Notes under the pieces: model-generated | Told to the model about the DNA's origin: nothing | What the model saw: only the letters and a program-made list of their open reading frames with translations | Databases searched by the model: none | Program-made: the position numbers and the translations under genes | Assembly (NCBI GenBank): GCA_902783095.1 | Contig: CACZPX010000075.1 | Location: 1 to 5,599 of the forward strand | Reading direction: 5' to 3' | DNA from: an uncultured Lachnospiraceae bacterium | Lineage (GTDB): Bacteria > Bacillota > Clostridia > Lachnospirales > Lachnospiraceae | Length of the DNA stretch: 5,599 nt | Shown here: in pieces, positions 1 to 4,396 of the stretch | Layout: each line of letters opens with the position of its first letter | Position numbering within the stretch: the first letter of the stretch is position 1

Positions 1-1103
1 TAGGTGCCGGAGGAGTAGGCGCCGCCGCTCTTGCCGGCGTTGGGATAGACGTCTATCCAGCGCTCCTTAAAGCCGCGCGCCACGGTGTCCACGTATTCTT
101 TGCCCAGCGGCGCGACCGCTTCCAGGACCATCTTCTGCGCCTCTTCATAGGTATACTTTGCTTCGAGATCCGCGCAGAGCGGGGCGTAGGTGTCGTAATA
201 GTGGATGTCCGGCAGCCCCAGGATCTTCTTGCGCAGGGCCACGTAGCGGTACATGGACGGCAGATGGCGGTGCACCGACTCCACCAGGCTCAGATAGACG
301 GATTCCGGAATGTTGTCGTCCGCCATGGACATGGCCCGGGCGCTGGGGTAATTTCTGGTGCGCGCCTCGAACACGTCGCCGCGCACGCTGCCGGAATAGG
401 TCGCCGCAAAGGTGTTGACGTGCTCCTTGAAGCCCTTGTAATAGCTGCGGAAGGCCTTTTCGCGCACTTCGCGGTCCGGGTTCATCATATGCACGATGTA
501 GTTGGAGCCGGTCACCTCCAGTTCCTCGCCGTTTTCCAGCTTCACCGGATCGAACTTCAGATCCGCGTCCATCAGGGCGTCCGCGATCTCGCCGGGCGCA
601 CTGGTCACCTCGCGCATGCCGGACAGGATCTTCTCCTCCGCCGCGGAGAGCGTATGGGCCCTGCGGCGCTTTAAGTCGTCCAGCAGATGGCGGTAGGGCT
701 GCAGTTCCTTCGCCGCCGTGTAGGCGTCAAAGACCGTCTCGTCCATCGCCAGAAGCTCCGGTTCCGCAAAGGAAAGCCGCGCTTCGATGGGGGCGATCCT
801 GCCCAGCGCTCTGGCGCGCATCACCTGGCCGGCCTCCGCCCGGGTATCCTCCGAATAGCGCAGAAACGCGTAGGTGGAAAGATCGTTCAGCGTTCTGGAG
901 AGCAGCTGCATCTTATCCAGATAGTCCCGCAGCACCTGCGGCGACTCCGCCAGACGCCCCGCGTAGGAGGCGCAGTTCTCCACCGCCCGGTCCAGACCGT
1001 TTAGCGTCTGTTCCCAGGCCTCGTCGCTCTCAAACAGCGTGGTGATGTTCCACTTGTACTTTTCCTCGATCTCGCTTCTCTCTTTGACTCTGTTTTCTGC
1101 CAT
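1..1103 (-). CDS. pepF: Oligoendopeptidase F (M3 family metallopeptidase), 3'-truncated by window edge
   Basis: Reading from an ATG at 1103-1101, the frame stays open for 367 codons to the left edge, so only the N-terminal ~60% of a normally ~600-residue protein is present. The protein starts MAENRVKERSEIEEKYKW and continues as the helical N-terminal domain of M3-family oligoendopeptidases (W-x-L/I-T-x-L-F-x-S-D-x-x-W region, then the 'ELEVTGSNYIVHMMNPDREV' segment and 'ARNYPSA'-like region RTRNYPSARAM). The last visible residues, SGGAYSSGT, normally lie about 20 residues before the HExxH zinc motif, so the catalytic site itself is outside the window. Members are cytoplasmic zinc peptidases that degrade short peptides. 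The start is supported by AGGAGA at 1109-1114, 5 nt upstream. It lies 125 nt downstream of ybaK, with a weak terminator and a weak promoter between them, so it may be its own transcription unit. The family call is from recognition of the translated sequence. Confidence 0.9.
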   Translation of the reverse strand, partial: MAENRVKERSEIEEKYKWNITTLFESDEAWEQTLNGLDRAVENCASYAGRLAESPQVLRDYLDKMQLLSRTLNDLSTYAFLRYSEDTRAEAGQVMRARALGRIAPIEARLSFAEPELLAMDETVFDAYTAAKELQPYRHLLDDLKRRRAHTLSAAEEKILSGMREVTSAPGEIADALMDADLKFDPVKLENGEELEVTGSNYIVHMMNPDREVREKAFRSYYKGFKEHVNTFAATYSGSVRGDVFEARTRNYPSARAMSMADDNIPESVYLSLVESVHRHLPSMYRYVALRKKILGLPDIHYYDTYAPLCADLEAKYTYEEAQKMVLEAVAPLGKEYVDTVARGFKERWIDVYPNAGKSGGAYSSGT

Positions 1104-1126
1104 GGTGTTCTCCTGTGTCTGTATCT

Positions 1127-1154
1127 GTGATAAGTTCCTGTACTGTCCGGTCAC
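1127..1154 (-). promoter_or_regulatory. Weak candidate promoter for pepF
   Basis: On the minus strand, GTGACC (1149-1154) and TATCAC (1127-1132) are separated by 16 bp; each matches the sigma-70/sigma-A consensus at 4 of 6 positions. It would give a leader of about 15-20 nt before the pepF ATG. The match is weak and could be chance. Confidence 0.2.
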
Positions 1155-1171
1155 ACGTGGTGCGTCCGCGC

Positions 1172-1200
1172 AAAAACACAGACGGTCCCCGCACGGACCG
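1172..1200 (-). terminator. Possible weak intrinsic terminator after ybaK
   Basis: On the minus strand a perfect 6-bp stem, CGGTCC/GGACCG (1195-1200 with 1183-1188) and a 6-nt loop, is followed after six bases by five T (1172-1176). The delay between stem and T-run makes it suboptimal. It lies 28 nt past the ybaK stop, where a terminator would be expected. Confidence 0.35.
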
Positions 1201-1228
1201 GCCTTACATCGTCTTATAACGTGCATTC

Positions 1229-1711
1229 CTATTCCTGCGTCAGATCCGCAAACTCCGCCCTGGCTGCCGTCGCCAGGTCCCGCGGGGCAAGGCACATCTG
1301 GCAGCCCAGCCGTCCGGCGCTCACGTACATCTGCGGCAGCGCCAGTGCGCTTTCGTCTATGCGCGTCGCAAACTGTTTTTTCATGCCCACGCTGGTGCAG
1401 CCGCCGCGCACGTAGCCCGTCAGCGCAAACAGATCCTTCACCGGCAGCATGGCCACCGATTTGACCCCCACGGATCTCGCGCACTTTTTCAGGTCCAGCT
1501 CCTTTTCCACGGGGATCACAAACACGTAGTGCTGTCTGTCAGCCCCCACGGTCACCAGCGTCTTGTAGATCACCTCGTGCGCAAGGCCCAGCATATCCGC
1601 CACCTCTACGCCGTCCATAAAACCGTCGCAGTCGTATTCATGCGCGGTATAGGCGATGCCCAGCTTTTCCAGCATGCGCATCGCGTTGGTCTTCGCCTCT
1701 TTTTTTGCCAT
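1229..1711 (-). CDS. ybaK: Cys-tRNA(Pro)/Cys-tRNA(Cys) deacylase, YbaK/EbsC family
   Basis: A complete 160-residue protein, the usual length for YbaK. This trans-editing enzyme hydrolyses cysteine mis-attached to tRNA(Pro) by prolyl-tRNA synthetase and acts in the cytoplasm. The INS-domain fold is recognisable from the N-terminal 'NAMRMLEKLGI' segment, from 'EVIYKTLVTVG' (residues 46-56, with K50 at the position of the essential YbaK lysine), from 'YVFVIPVEKELDLKK', and from the glycine-rich loop 'GYVRGGCTSVGMKK'. In many relatives that loop reads GG-x-S-P-x-G-x-K-K, so the T-S pair here is a small departure. The start at 1711 is set by GGGGAGAG at 1718-1725, 6 nt upstream. The gene stands alone between a 359-nt gene-free segment upstream and pepF downstream, with no proS visible nearby. 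Confidence 0.92.
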   Translation of the reverse strand: MAKKEAKTNAMRMLEKLGIAYTAHEYDCDGFMDGVEVADMLGLAHEVIYKTLVTVGADRQHYVFVIPVEKELDLKKCARSVGVKSVAMLPVKDLFALTGYVRGGCTSVGMKKQFATRIDESALALPQMYVSAGRLGCQMCLAPRDLATAARAEFADLTQE

Positions 1712-2016
1712 ATCCGTCTCTCCCCGCGATATCGTTTATCCGCACGGACACCGGGCCGCGCGCTTTTGCGCAGGTCCCCCGTCCGGCCGCCGGACAGCCC
1801 CCGCTTCCAGGTCAGCTGCCGGCCTTTTCGGATGGCGGCCTGAAACCGAACCTCAGCCGCCGGGACCGGCGGTCGCCCGCCGTTCCCCAGGTTTTTTATG
1901 CCGCAATCAGCCGGTGGCTGAACGATCCCTGCTTTCCCCGACGTCGGACTCTGACAGATAATAAATAACAAAAGGAATAATCAATAACGGATGACCTTGT
2001 ACCTGCCATTAGTCTT
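1712..2016 (-). other. Gene-free segment; probable long hairpin-rich 5' leader of ybaK
   Basis: I see no convincing gene here. The first part (about 1957-1990) is AT-rich and holds a candidate promoter. The rest is very GC-rich and holds several perfect inverted repeats: TCAGCC/GGCTGA with a 3-nt loop (1907-1921); a three-part CCGCCG/CGGCGG/CCGCCG series (1857-1882) in which the middle arm can pair with either side; GTCCGGC/GCCGGAC with a 1-nt centre (1781-1795); and GCGC/GCGC around TTTT (1760-1771). Reading frames across it lack ribosome sites and start with TTG or run through into ybaK out of frame. I could not match it to a T-box (no specifier/antiterminator motif seen), riboswitch, SRP RNA or RNase P. 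Structured leader, untranslated small RNA, or decayed sequence all remain possible. Confidence 0.4.
1958..1987 (-). promoter_or_regulatory. Candidate promoter upstream of ybaK
   Basis: In an AT-rich patch, TATTAT at 1958-1963 (5 of 6 to the -10 consensus) sits 18 bp after TTATTG (1982-1987), or 15 bp after TTGATT (1979-1984). Neither -35 choice is ideal. Transcription would begin near 1950 and leave a leader of roughly 240 nt before ybaK. Confidence 0.3.
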
Positions 2017-2068
2017 AAAAAGCGCGGCATACGGAAAATGCTGCGCCGCGGCTGCGTTTTCCGCGGCG
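2017..2068 (-). terminator. Probable intrinsic terminator of the maf operon, with two competing hairpins
   Basis: Two nt after the stop of the DIP1984-like gene, CGCCGCGG (2061-2068) can pair with CCGCGGCG (2044-2051) over a 9-nt loop, followed by CAGCATTTTCC. Alternatively CGCGGC (2045-2050), inside the second arm, pairs with GCCGCG (2023-2028), optionally extended by an inner GCAT/ATGC pairing; this hairpin is followed directly by C and five T (2017-2021). The second form has the better terminator shape. The two stems share bases and cannot form together. Confidence 0.55.
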
Positions 2069-2070
2069 GT

Positions 2071-2589
2071 TTATTCTACGGTCACGTCGATCTCCATCGT
2101 CTCACTGTGATTCACCGTATCCAGCGCCAGCTGCAGGGCGGACAGGCGGTCCGACAGACGGTCATGGGCCGCCTTGGCGTCCTCCGTCTTATAGTTGGCC
2201 ACCTCGTAATCGATGATATTGCTCCGGCTCGCATAGCTCTGCACGCGTTCCCTGGGCAGTCTGGCCGCAAAGTTCGCCAGGGTCTGCTTTCTGGCCGTAA
2301 GCTGCGGCAGCGCGATCAGCGCCTGATCCACGGTCATCCCGTCAAAACCGGGCACCGTGTGCGTGGTGTTAAAGACGTTCAGCGCATGCTTGACCTTCCG
2401 CAGGTCCTCCTGCAGTTTTTCCAGCGTTTTCTGATTTTCCAGAAAGTCATATGCGGGACGCAGCAGCTCCTCGTTTTCCCCGGACGCCACGCAGAATACC
2501 GCGCTTTTTTCTTCCACCGCCAGCAGGGCGCTGATGCGCTCCTCCAGCTTTCTCACCAGTTTGCCCGCCTCTGCAGACGTCATCTTCAT
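2071..2589 (-). CDS. DIP1984-family-like coiled-coil protein of unknown function
   Basis: A 172-residue protein with no signal peptide or membrane segment, predicted to be mostly helical. A charged N-terminal helix (about residues 5-28) is followed by a second charged stretch (about 51-70), then 'NVFNTTHT' and 'GMTVDQAL' (84-91), a helix to about 112, and a last helix (about 135-165) ending 'ALDTVNHSETMEIDV'. The order helix, Asn-rich turn (I/F-N-x-T), G-x-T-x-x-x-A-L, then R/SEI-like region and a long final helix ending in N-x-x-x-x-x-x resembles the DIP1984 ('septicolysin-like') family, whose biochemical role I do not know. Homology is from pattern memory, not alignment. The start at 2589 rather than the in-frame ATG two codons later is favoured by AAAGGAGG at 2597-2604, 7 nt upstream. 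It follows the nudix gene by 49 nt with no terminator seen, so it is probably the last gene of the maf operon. Confidence 0.6.
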   Translation of the reverse strand: MKMTSAEAGKLVRKLEERISALLAVEEKSAVFCVASGENEELLRPAYDFLENQKTLEKLQEDLRKVKHALNVFNTTHTVPGFDGMTVDQALIALPQLTARKQTLANFAARLPRERVQSYASRSNIIDYEVANYKTEDAKAAHDRLSDRLSALQLALDTVNHSETMEIDVTVE

Positions 2590-2638
2590 ATCGTTTCCTC
2601 CTTTGTCCCGTTGACAGGATCCGTTCTGTTCCGGTCGT

Positions 2639-3097
2639 TCAATAGTGGTCCGCCAGTTCGTCGCCCCGGTAGACCAGCGTCATCTCTATATCGTCCTCCC
2701 CGGCAAAGAGCGGCGGCAGAAACAGCCGGTCGCCCTCCCACATGGGCAGCGCCAGCAGGTCCTTCTGCGGCACCCAGGCCAGTTCGCCCTCGTCGCAGTC
2801 CGGCAGCGCGCCTGCCCGGTCCGCCGCGGACAGTTCGCCGCGGTAGAGGTACATCTCTTCGTCCTCCCAGGTATCGGACCGGAAGTGGATCAGCCCCACC
2901 CGCCGGAAGGACACGGGCGTAAAGCCGGTCTCCTCTTTTACCTCCCGCAAAAAGCAGGCGTCCGCCGTCTCGCCGGGTTCGAACTTGCCGCCTACCCCGA
3001 CCCACTTGGCCTGGTTCAGATCGTTCTTCTTTTTATTGCGGTACAGCAGCAGCCAGTCATCGCCGCAGTACAGATAGCCGAGCGTGGTATTGCGCAT
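2639..3097 (-). CDS. NUDIX hydrolase, probable MutT/8-oxo-dGTP diphosphatase-like
   Basis: A complete 152-residue single-domain Nudix protein. The Nudix box spans residues 37-59 and is intact: G37, E43, R51-E52, E55-E56 and G58 are all in place, so metal binding and pyrophosphohydrolase activity are expected. The lead-in 'KWVGVGGKFEPGE' is characteristic of MutT/MTH1-type proteins that clear oxidised nucleotides such as 8-oxo-dGTP, but Nudix substrates cannot be assigned safely from the motif. Its start lies 9 nt after the maf stop, and its ribosome site TGAGGA (3104-3109, 6 nt spacing) includes the maf TGA. The two genes are therefore almost certainly cotranscribed and probably translationally coupled. 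The protein is cytoplasmic, with no signal peptide. Pairing with Maf suggests a shared role in removing non-canonical nucleotides (inference). Confidence 0.88.
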   Translation of the reverse strand: MRNTTLGYLYCGDDWLLLYRNKKKNDLNQAKWVGVGGKFEPGETADACFLREVKEETGFTPVSFRRVGLIHFRSDTWEDEEMYLYRGELSAADRAGALPDCDEGELAWVPQKDLLALPMWEGDRLFLPPLFAGEDDIEMTLVYRGDELADHY

Positions 3098-3103
3098 GTG
3101 CGG

Positions 3104-3109
3104 TCCTCA
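3104..3109 (-). promoter_or_regulatory. Ribosome binding site of nudix gene overlapping the maf stop codon
   Basis: TGAGGA contains the maf stop codon TGA (3107-3109) and lies 6 nt before the nudix ATG. Ribosomes finishing maf would sit on the initiation region of the next gene, which suggests coupling. Confidence 0.65.
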
Positions 3110-3682
3110 CTCTCCGTCTTTTTCCAGAGCAGCCGCGCGCCTTTGAACGCGCCGCACCGTCTCCGCTACGGGCAGCCCCACGATGGTAAAAAAGTCGCCC
3201 TCTATGTGCTTTACCAAAATGCAGCCGTGCCCCTGTATGCCGTAGGCGCCCGCCTTGTCCATCGGTTCCCCGGTTTCGACGTACCGCGCGATCTCCTGCT
3301 CCGTCAGCTCATAAAACGTCACTTTAGAGCCGGAGCAGAAAGACTCCGTCCCGTTTTTATCCCGCAGGGTCACCCCGGTATACACCGTGTGCGTCTTGCC
3401 GGAAAGCGTCCGCAGCATGGCTGCCGCCTCCGCGGCGTCCTTCGGTTTTCCCAGCACCAGATCGTCCACGGCCACGACGGTATCCGCGCCGATCACCAGC
3501 GCGTCCGGATGCGACGCAAAAACGTCCTCCGCCTTCTGTGCGGAGAGGATCACCGGTATCTGCCCGGCCGGCGTTCCGGCCGGCACGTGTTCTTCCACCT
3601 GTGAGGGTATGCATTCGTACGCCAGGCCTGCCATGGTCAGCAGTTCCCTCCGCCTGGGCGACTTCGATGCCAGGATCAGCAT
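3107..3682 (-). CDS. maf: Maf-family nucleoside triphosphate pyrophosphatase (dTTP/UTP type)
   Basis: A 191-residue protein matching Maf in full length. It shows the N-terminal 'LASKSPRRRELL' loop (residues 4-15), E30/E31 at the acidic position, 'VIGADTVV' (63-70), 'LGKP' (77-80), 'THTVYTGV' (97-104), 'MDKAGAYGIQG' (141-151) and 'VGLPV' near the C-terminus. The DKAGAYGIQG form marks the YhdE/Maf branch acting on dTTP, UTP and modified pyrimidine triphosphates, rather than the YceF branch. These enzymes release pyrophosphate and keep modified nucleotides out of nucleic acids; Maf in Bacillus is also linked to septum formation. I chose the ATG at 3682 because GGAGG lies just upstream (3687-3691) and the protein then begins as Maf proteins normally do. 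An in-frame ATG at 3700 would add six residues (MDIGGT) but lacks a good ribosome site and would leave only about 7 nt of leader from the predicted promoter. First gene of a maf, nudix, DIP1984-like cluster. Confidence 0.93.
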   Translation of the reverse strand: MLILASKSPRRRELLTMAGLAYECIPSQVEEHVPAGTPAGQIPVILSAQKAEDVFASHPDALVIGADTVVAVDDLVLGKPKDAAEAAAMLRTLSGKTHTVYTGVTLRDKNGTESFCSGSKVTFYELTEQEIARYVETGEPMDKAGAYGIQGHGCILVKHIEGDFFTIVGLPVAETVRRVQRRAAALEKDGE

Positions 3683-3686
3683 GGTG

Positions 3687-3691
3687 CCTCC
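3687..3691 (-). promoter_or_regulatory. Ribosome binding site deciding the maf start
   Basis: GGAGG lies 4 nt before the ATG at 3682. The spacing is short but usable, and it is the only strong Shine-Dalgarno sequence near either possible maf start. Confidence 0.55.
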
Positions 3692-3713
3692 GATATCCAT
3701 ATTTTACGGTCCC

Positions 3714-3742
3714 ATCTTAATCGGATACACACAGGAAATCAA
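3714..3742 (-). promoter_or_regulatory. Candidate promoter of the maf operon
   Basis: On the minus strand TTGATT (3737-3742) and TAAGAT (3714-3719) are separated by exactly 17 bp, with 4 of 6 matches in each hexamer. Initiation near 3707 would give a leader of about 25 nt to the ATG at 3682. It lies in the 87-nt gap after the toxin gene, consistent with maf having its own promoter rather than depending on the toxin-antitoxin transcript. Confidence 0.4.
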
Positions 3743-3769
3743 CCGGTCCGCTTCCCTGTTGACCGGATT

Positions 3770-4030
3770 TTATTCTCCGTAATGCGATCGGCATTGCCAG
3801 ATCTCAATGTTTTCTCCTTTGATCCGAAACACTATTCTGTTTTTGTCATCGATCCTGACGCTCCAAAGTCCGGTAAGCTCTCCTTTAAGCGGTTCCGGCT
3901 TTCCAAGGCCGCGGTATCCGTTTCTCTCTATATCACGGATCAGCAGGTTGATCCTCTTCAACATTTTTCGATCTGTTGCCTGCCAGTAAAGGTAATCCTC
4001 CCATGCCTGATCCGTCCAGATCTTTTTCAT
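3770..4030 (-). CDS. yoeB: YoeB-family (Txe/YoeB) toxin, ribosome-dependent mRNA interferase
   Basis: An 86-residue protein that aligns by eye without gaps to YoeB over nearly its whole length: 'IW-x-x-x-x-W-x-DYLYWQ-x-TD' at residues 4-20, 'GKPEPLKGELTGLWS' at 43-57 and 'CRSHYG' at 80-85. The catalytic positions known for E. coli YoeB, E46, R65 and H83, are all present, with R59 and Y84 also kept. The toxin is therefore expected to be active: it binds the ribosomal A site and cleaves mRNA, halting translation when the antitoxin is degraded. Two changes from common YoeB sequence stand near the active-site strand: V58 where R is usual, and N64 where H is usual in 'WSRRI-x-x-x-HR'. Its ATG overlaps the antitoxin TGA (ATGA), with GAGGA at 4037-4041 as ribosome site inside the antitoxin gene. 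The sequence is more AT-rich than its neighbours. Confidence 0.93.
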   Translation of the reverse strand: MKKIWTDQAWEDYLYWQATDRKMLKRINLLIRDIERNGYRGLGKPEPLKGELTGLWSVRIDDKNRIVFRIKGENIEIWQCRSHYGE

Positions 4031-4296
4031 TCTGTTTCCTCGATCAGCTCATGCTCCTTTAACAAAGTGCGCCCACTTGCCACGTCTTCCATTAACCTTC
4101 TCAGATTTGCCTGATTTGCTTCACTGTAAAACGGATCAGAGACGATCTCAAAGGGTATCCGCTGATCCTGAACGACTTTCGTCGCAAAGATCGTAAACGC
4201 CGTCGTCATATTGAGCCCCATTTTTTTGCAGGTGACCTCCATTTTCTTTTTCAGTTCTTCATCCATTCTAAAATTAACCATTGTCTGTGCCATCAT
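4027..4296 (-). CDS. RelB/DinJ-family antitoxin
   Basis: An 89-residue protein. The N-terminal 'MVNFRMDEELKKKME' followed by 'MGLNMTTAFTIFATKVV' (about residues 6-42) is the ribbon-helix-helix DNA-binding domain of RelB/DinJ antitoxins, which also carry the typical 'IPFEI' link (47-51) and a 'PFYSEAN' segment (55-61). The C-terminal tail ending 'KEHELIEETE' should wrap the toxin. It neutralises the adjacent YoeB-like toxin and, with it, probably represses the operon. The reading frame is open upstream to 4422, but the start at 4296 is chosen because GGAGG (4302-4306) lies 5 nt before it and a promoter precedes it. The frame beyond overlaps the operator and dprA end. The second codon is also ATG (4293), so initiation one codon later is possible. 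YoeB toxins are more usually paired with YefM/Phd-type antitoxins, so the pairing is mixed. Confidence 0.9.
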   Translation of the reverse strand: MMAQTMVNFRMDEELKKKMEVTCKKMGLNMTTAFTIFATKVVQDQRIPFEIVSDPFYSEANQANLRRLMEDVASGRTLLKEHELIEETE

Positions 4297-4301
4297 ACTT
4301 A

Positions 4302-4306
4302 CCTCC
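4302..4306 (-). promoter_or_regulatory. Ribosome binding site deciding the antitoxin start
   Basis: GGAGG lies 5 nt before the first ATG of the Met-Met pair (4296) and 8 nt before the second. It rules out the far longer upstream frame reaching 4422. Confidence 0.7.
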
Positions 4307-4321
4307 GTAGACTGTAAGATC

Positions 4322-4351
4322 ATCATAGCACGGCCTTTTTCAAAATGTAAA
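4322..4351 (-). promoter_or_regulatory. Promoter of the toxin-antitoxin operon
   Basis: TTTACA (4346-4351) and TATGAT (4322-4327), each 5 of 6 to consensus, are separated by 18 bp. Initiation near 4315 gives a short leader of about 19 nt. The -35 box lies inside the proximal arm of the inverted repeat at 4344-4388, so a bound repressor would block RNA polymerase. Confidence 0.6.
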
Positions 4352-4388
4352 GTATTATAAAGCATATAATATATATTTGCTTTACATT
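4344..4388. repeat. Nested inverted repeat, probable operator of the toxin-antitoxin operon
   Basis: Outer arms AATGTAAAG (4344-4352) and CTTTACATT (4380-4388) are perfect 9-bp complements 27 bp apart. Directly inside, TATTATA (4353-4359) and TATAATA (4365-4371) form a second perfect 7-bp inverted repeat with a 5-bp centre. The segment is almost entirely A+T. Ribbon-helix-helix antitoxins bind such palindromes, so autoregulation by the antitoxin-toxin complex is the likely purpose (inference). As RNA it could also fold at the end of the dprA transcript, but it lacks a GC stem and a clear U-run. Confidence 0.6.
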
Positions 4389-4396
4389 CAGAAATT

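Noticed and set aside
1..40. Apparent lack of a zinc motif in pepF
   Set aside because: The gene is cut by the window edge just before the expected HExxH position; this is not evidence of an inactive enzyme.
1799..1830. CCAGGTCAG resembling part of the SRP RNA core
   Set aside because: The rest of the conserved SRP RNA loop (the GGAAG/GCAGCC portion) is missing, so the match is short and chance-level.
1606..1971. 121-codon minus-strand frame across the ybaK leader and ybaK start
   Set aside because: It starts with TTG without a ribosome site, is Arg/Gly/Pro-rich like GC-shadow frames, and overlaps ybaK out of frame by about 100 nt.
1991..2107. Short plus-strand frame starting at an ATG after AAAGGAA
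   Set aside because: The purine-rich sequence is about 14 nt from the ATG, too far, and the frame is antisense to the terminator and the end of the DIP1984-like gene.
2038..2922. Long 294-codon plus-strand frame
   Set aside because: It is antisense to the DIP1984-like and nudix genes, both with strong family or ribosome-site support. The translation is His/Arg/Pro-rich, as expected for a shadow.
2645..3604. 319-codon plus-strand frame
   Set aside because: It lies antisense to the clear nudix and maf genes and shows no recognisable domain.
3731..3758. Possible hairpin after the toxin gene (CAGGGAA with TTTCCTG, one G-U pair)
   Set aside because: It has a 13-nt loop and no T-run after it, so it is not supported as a terminator; part of it overlaps the candidate maf promoter.
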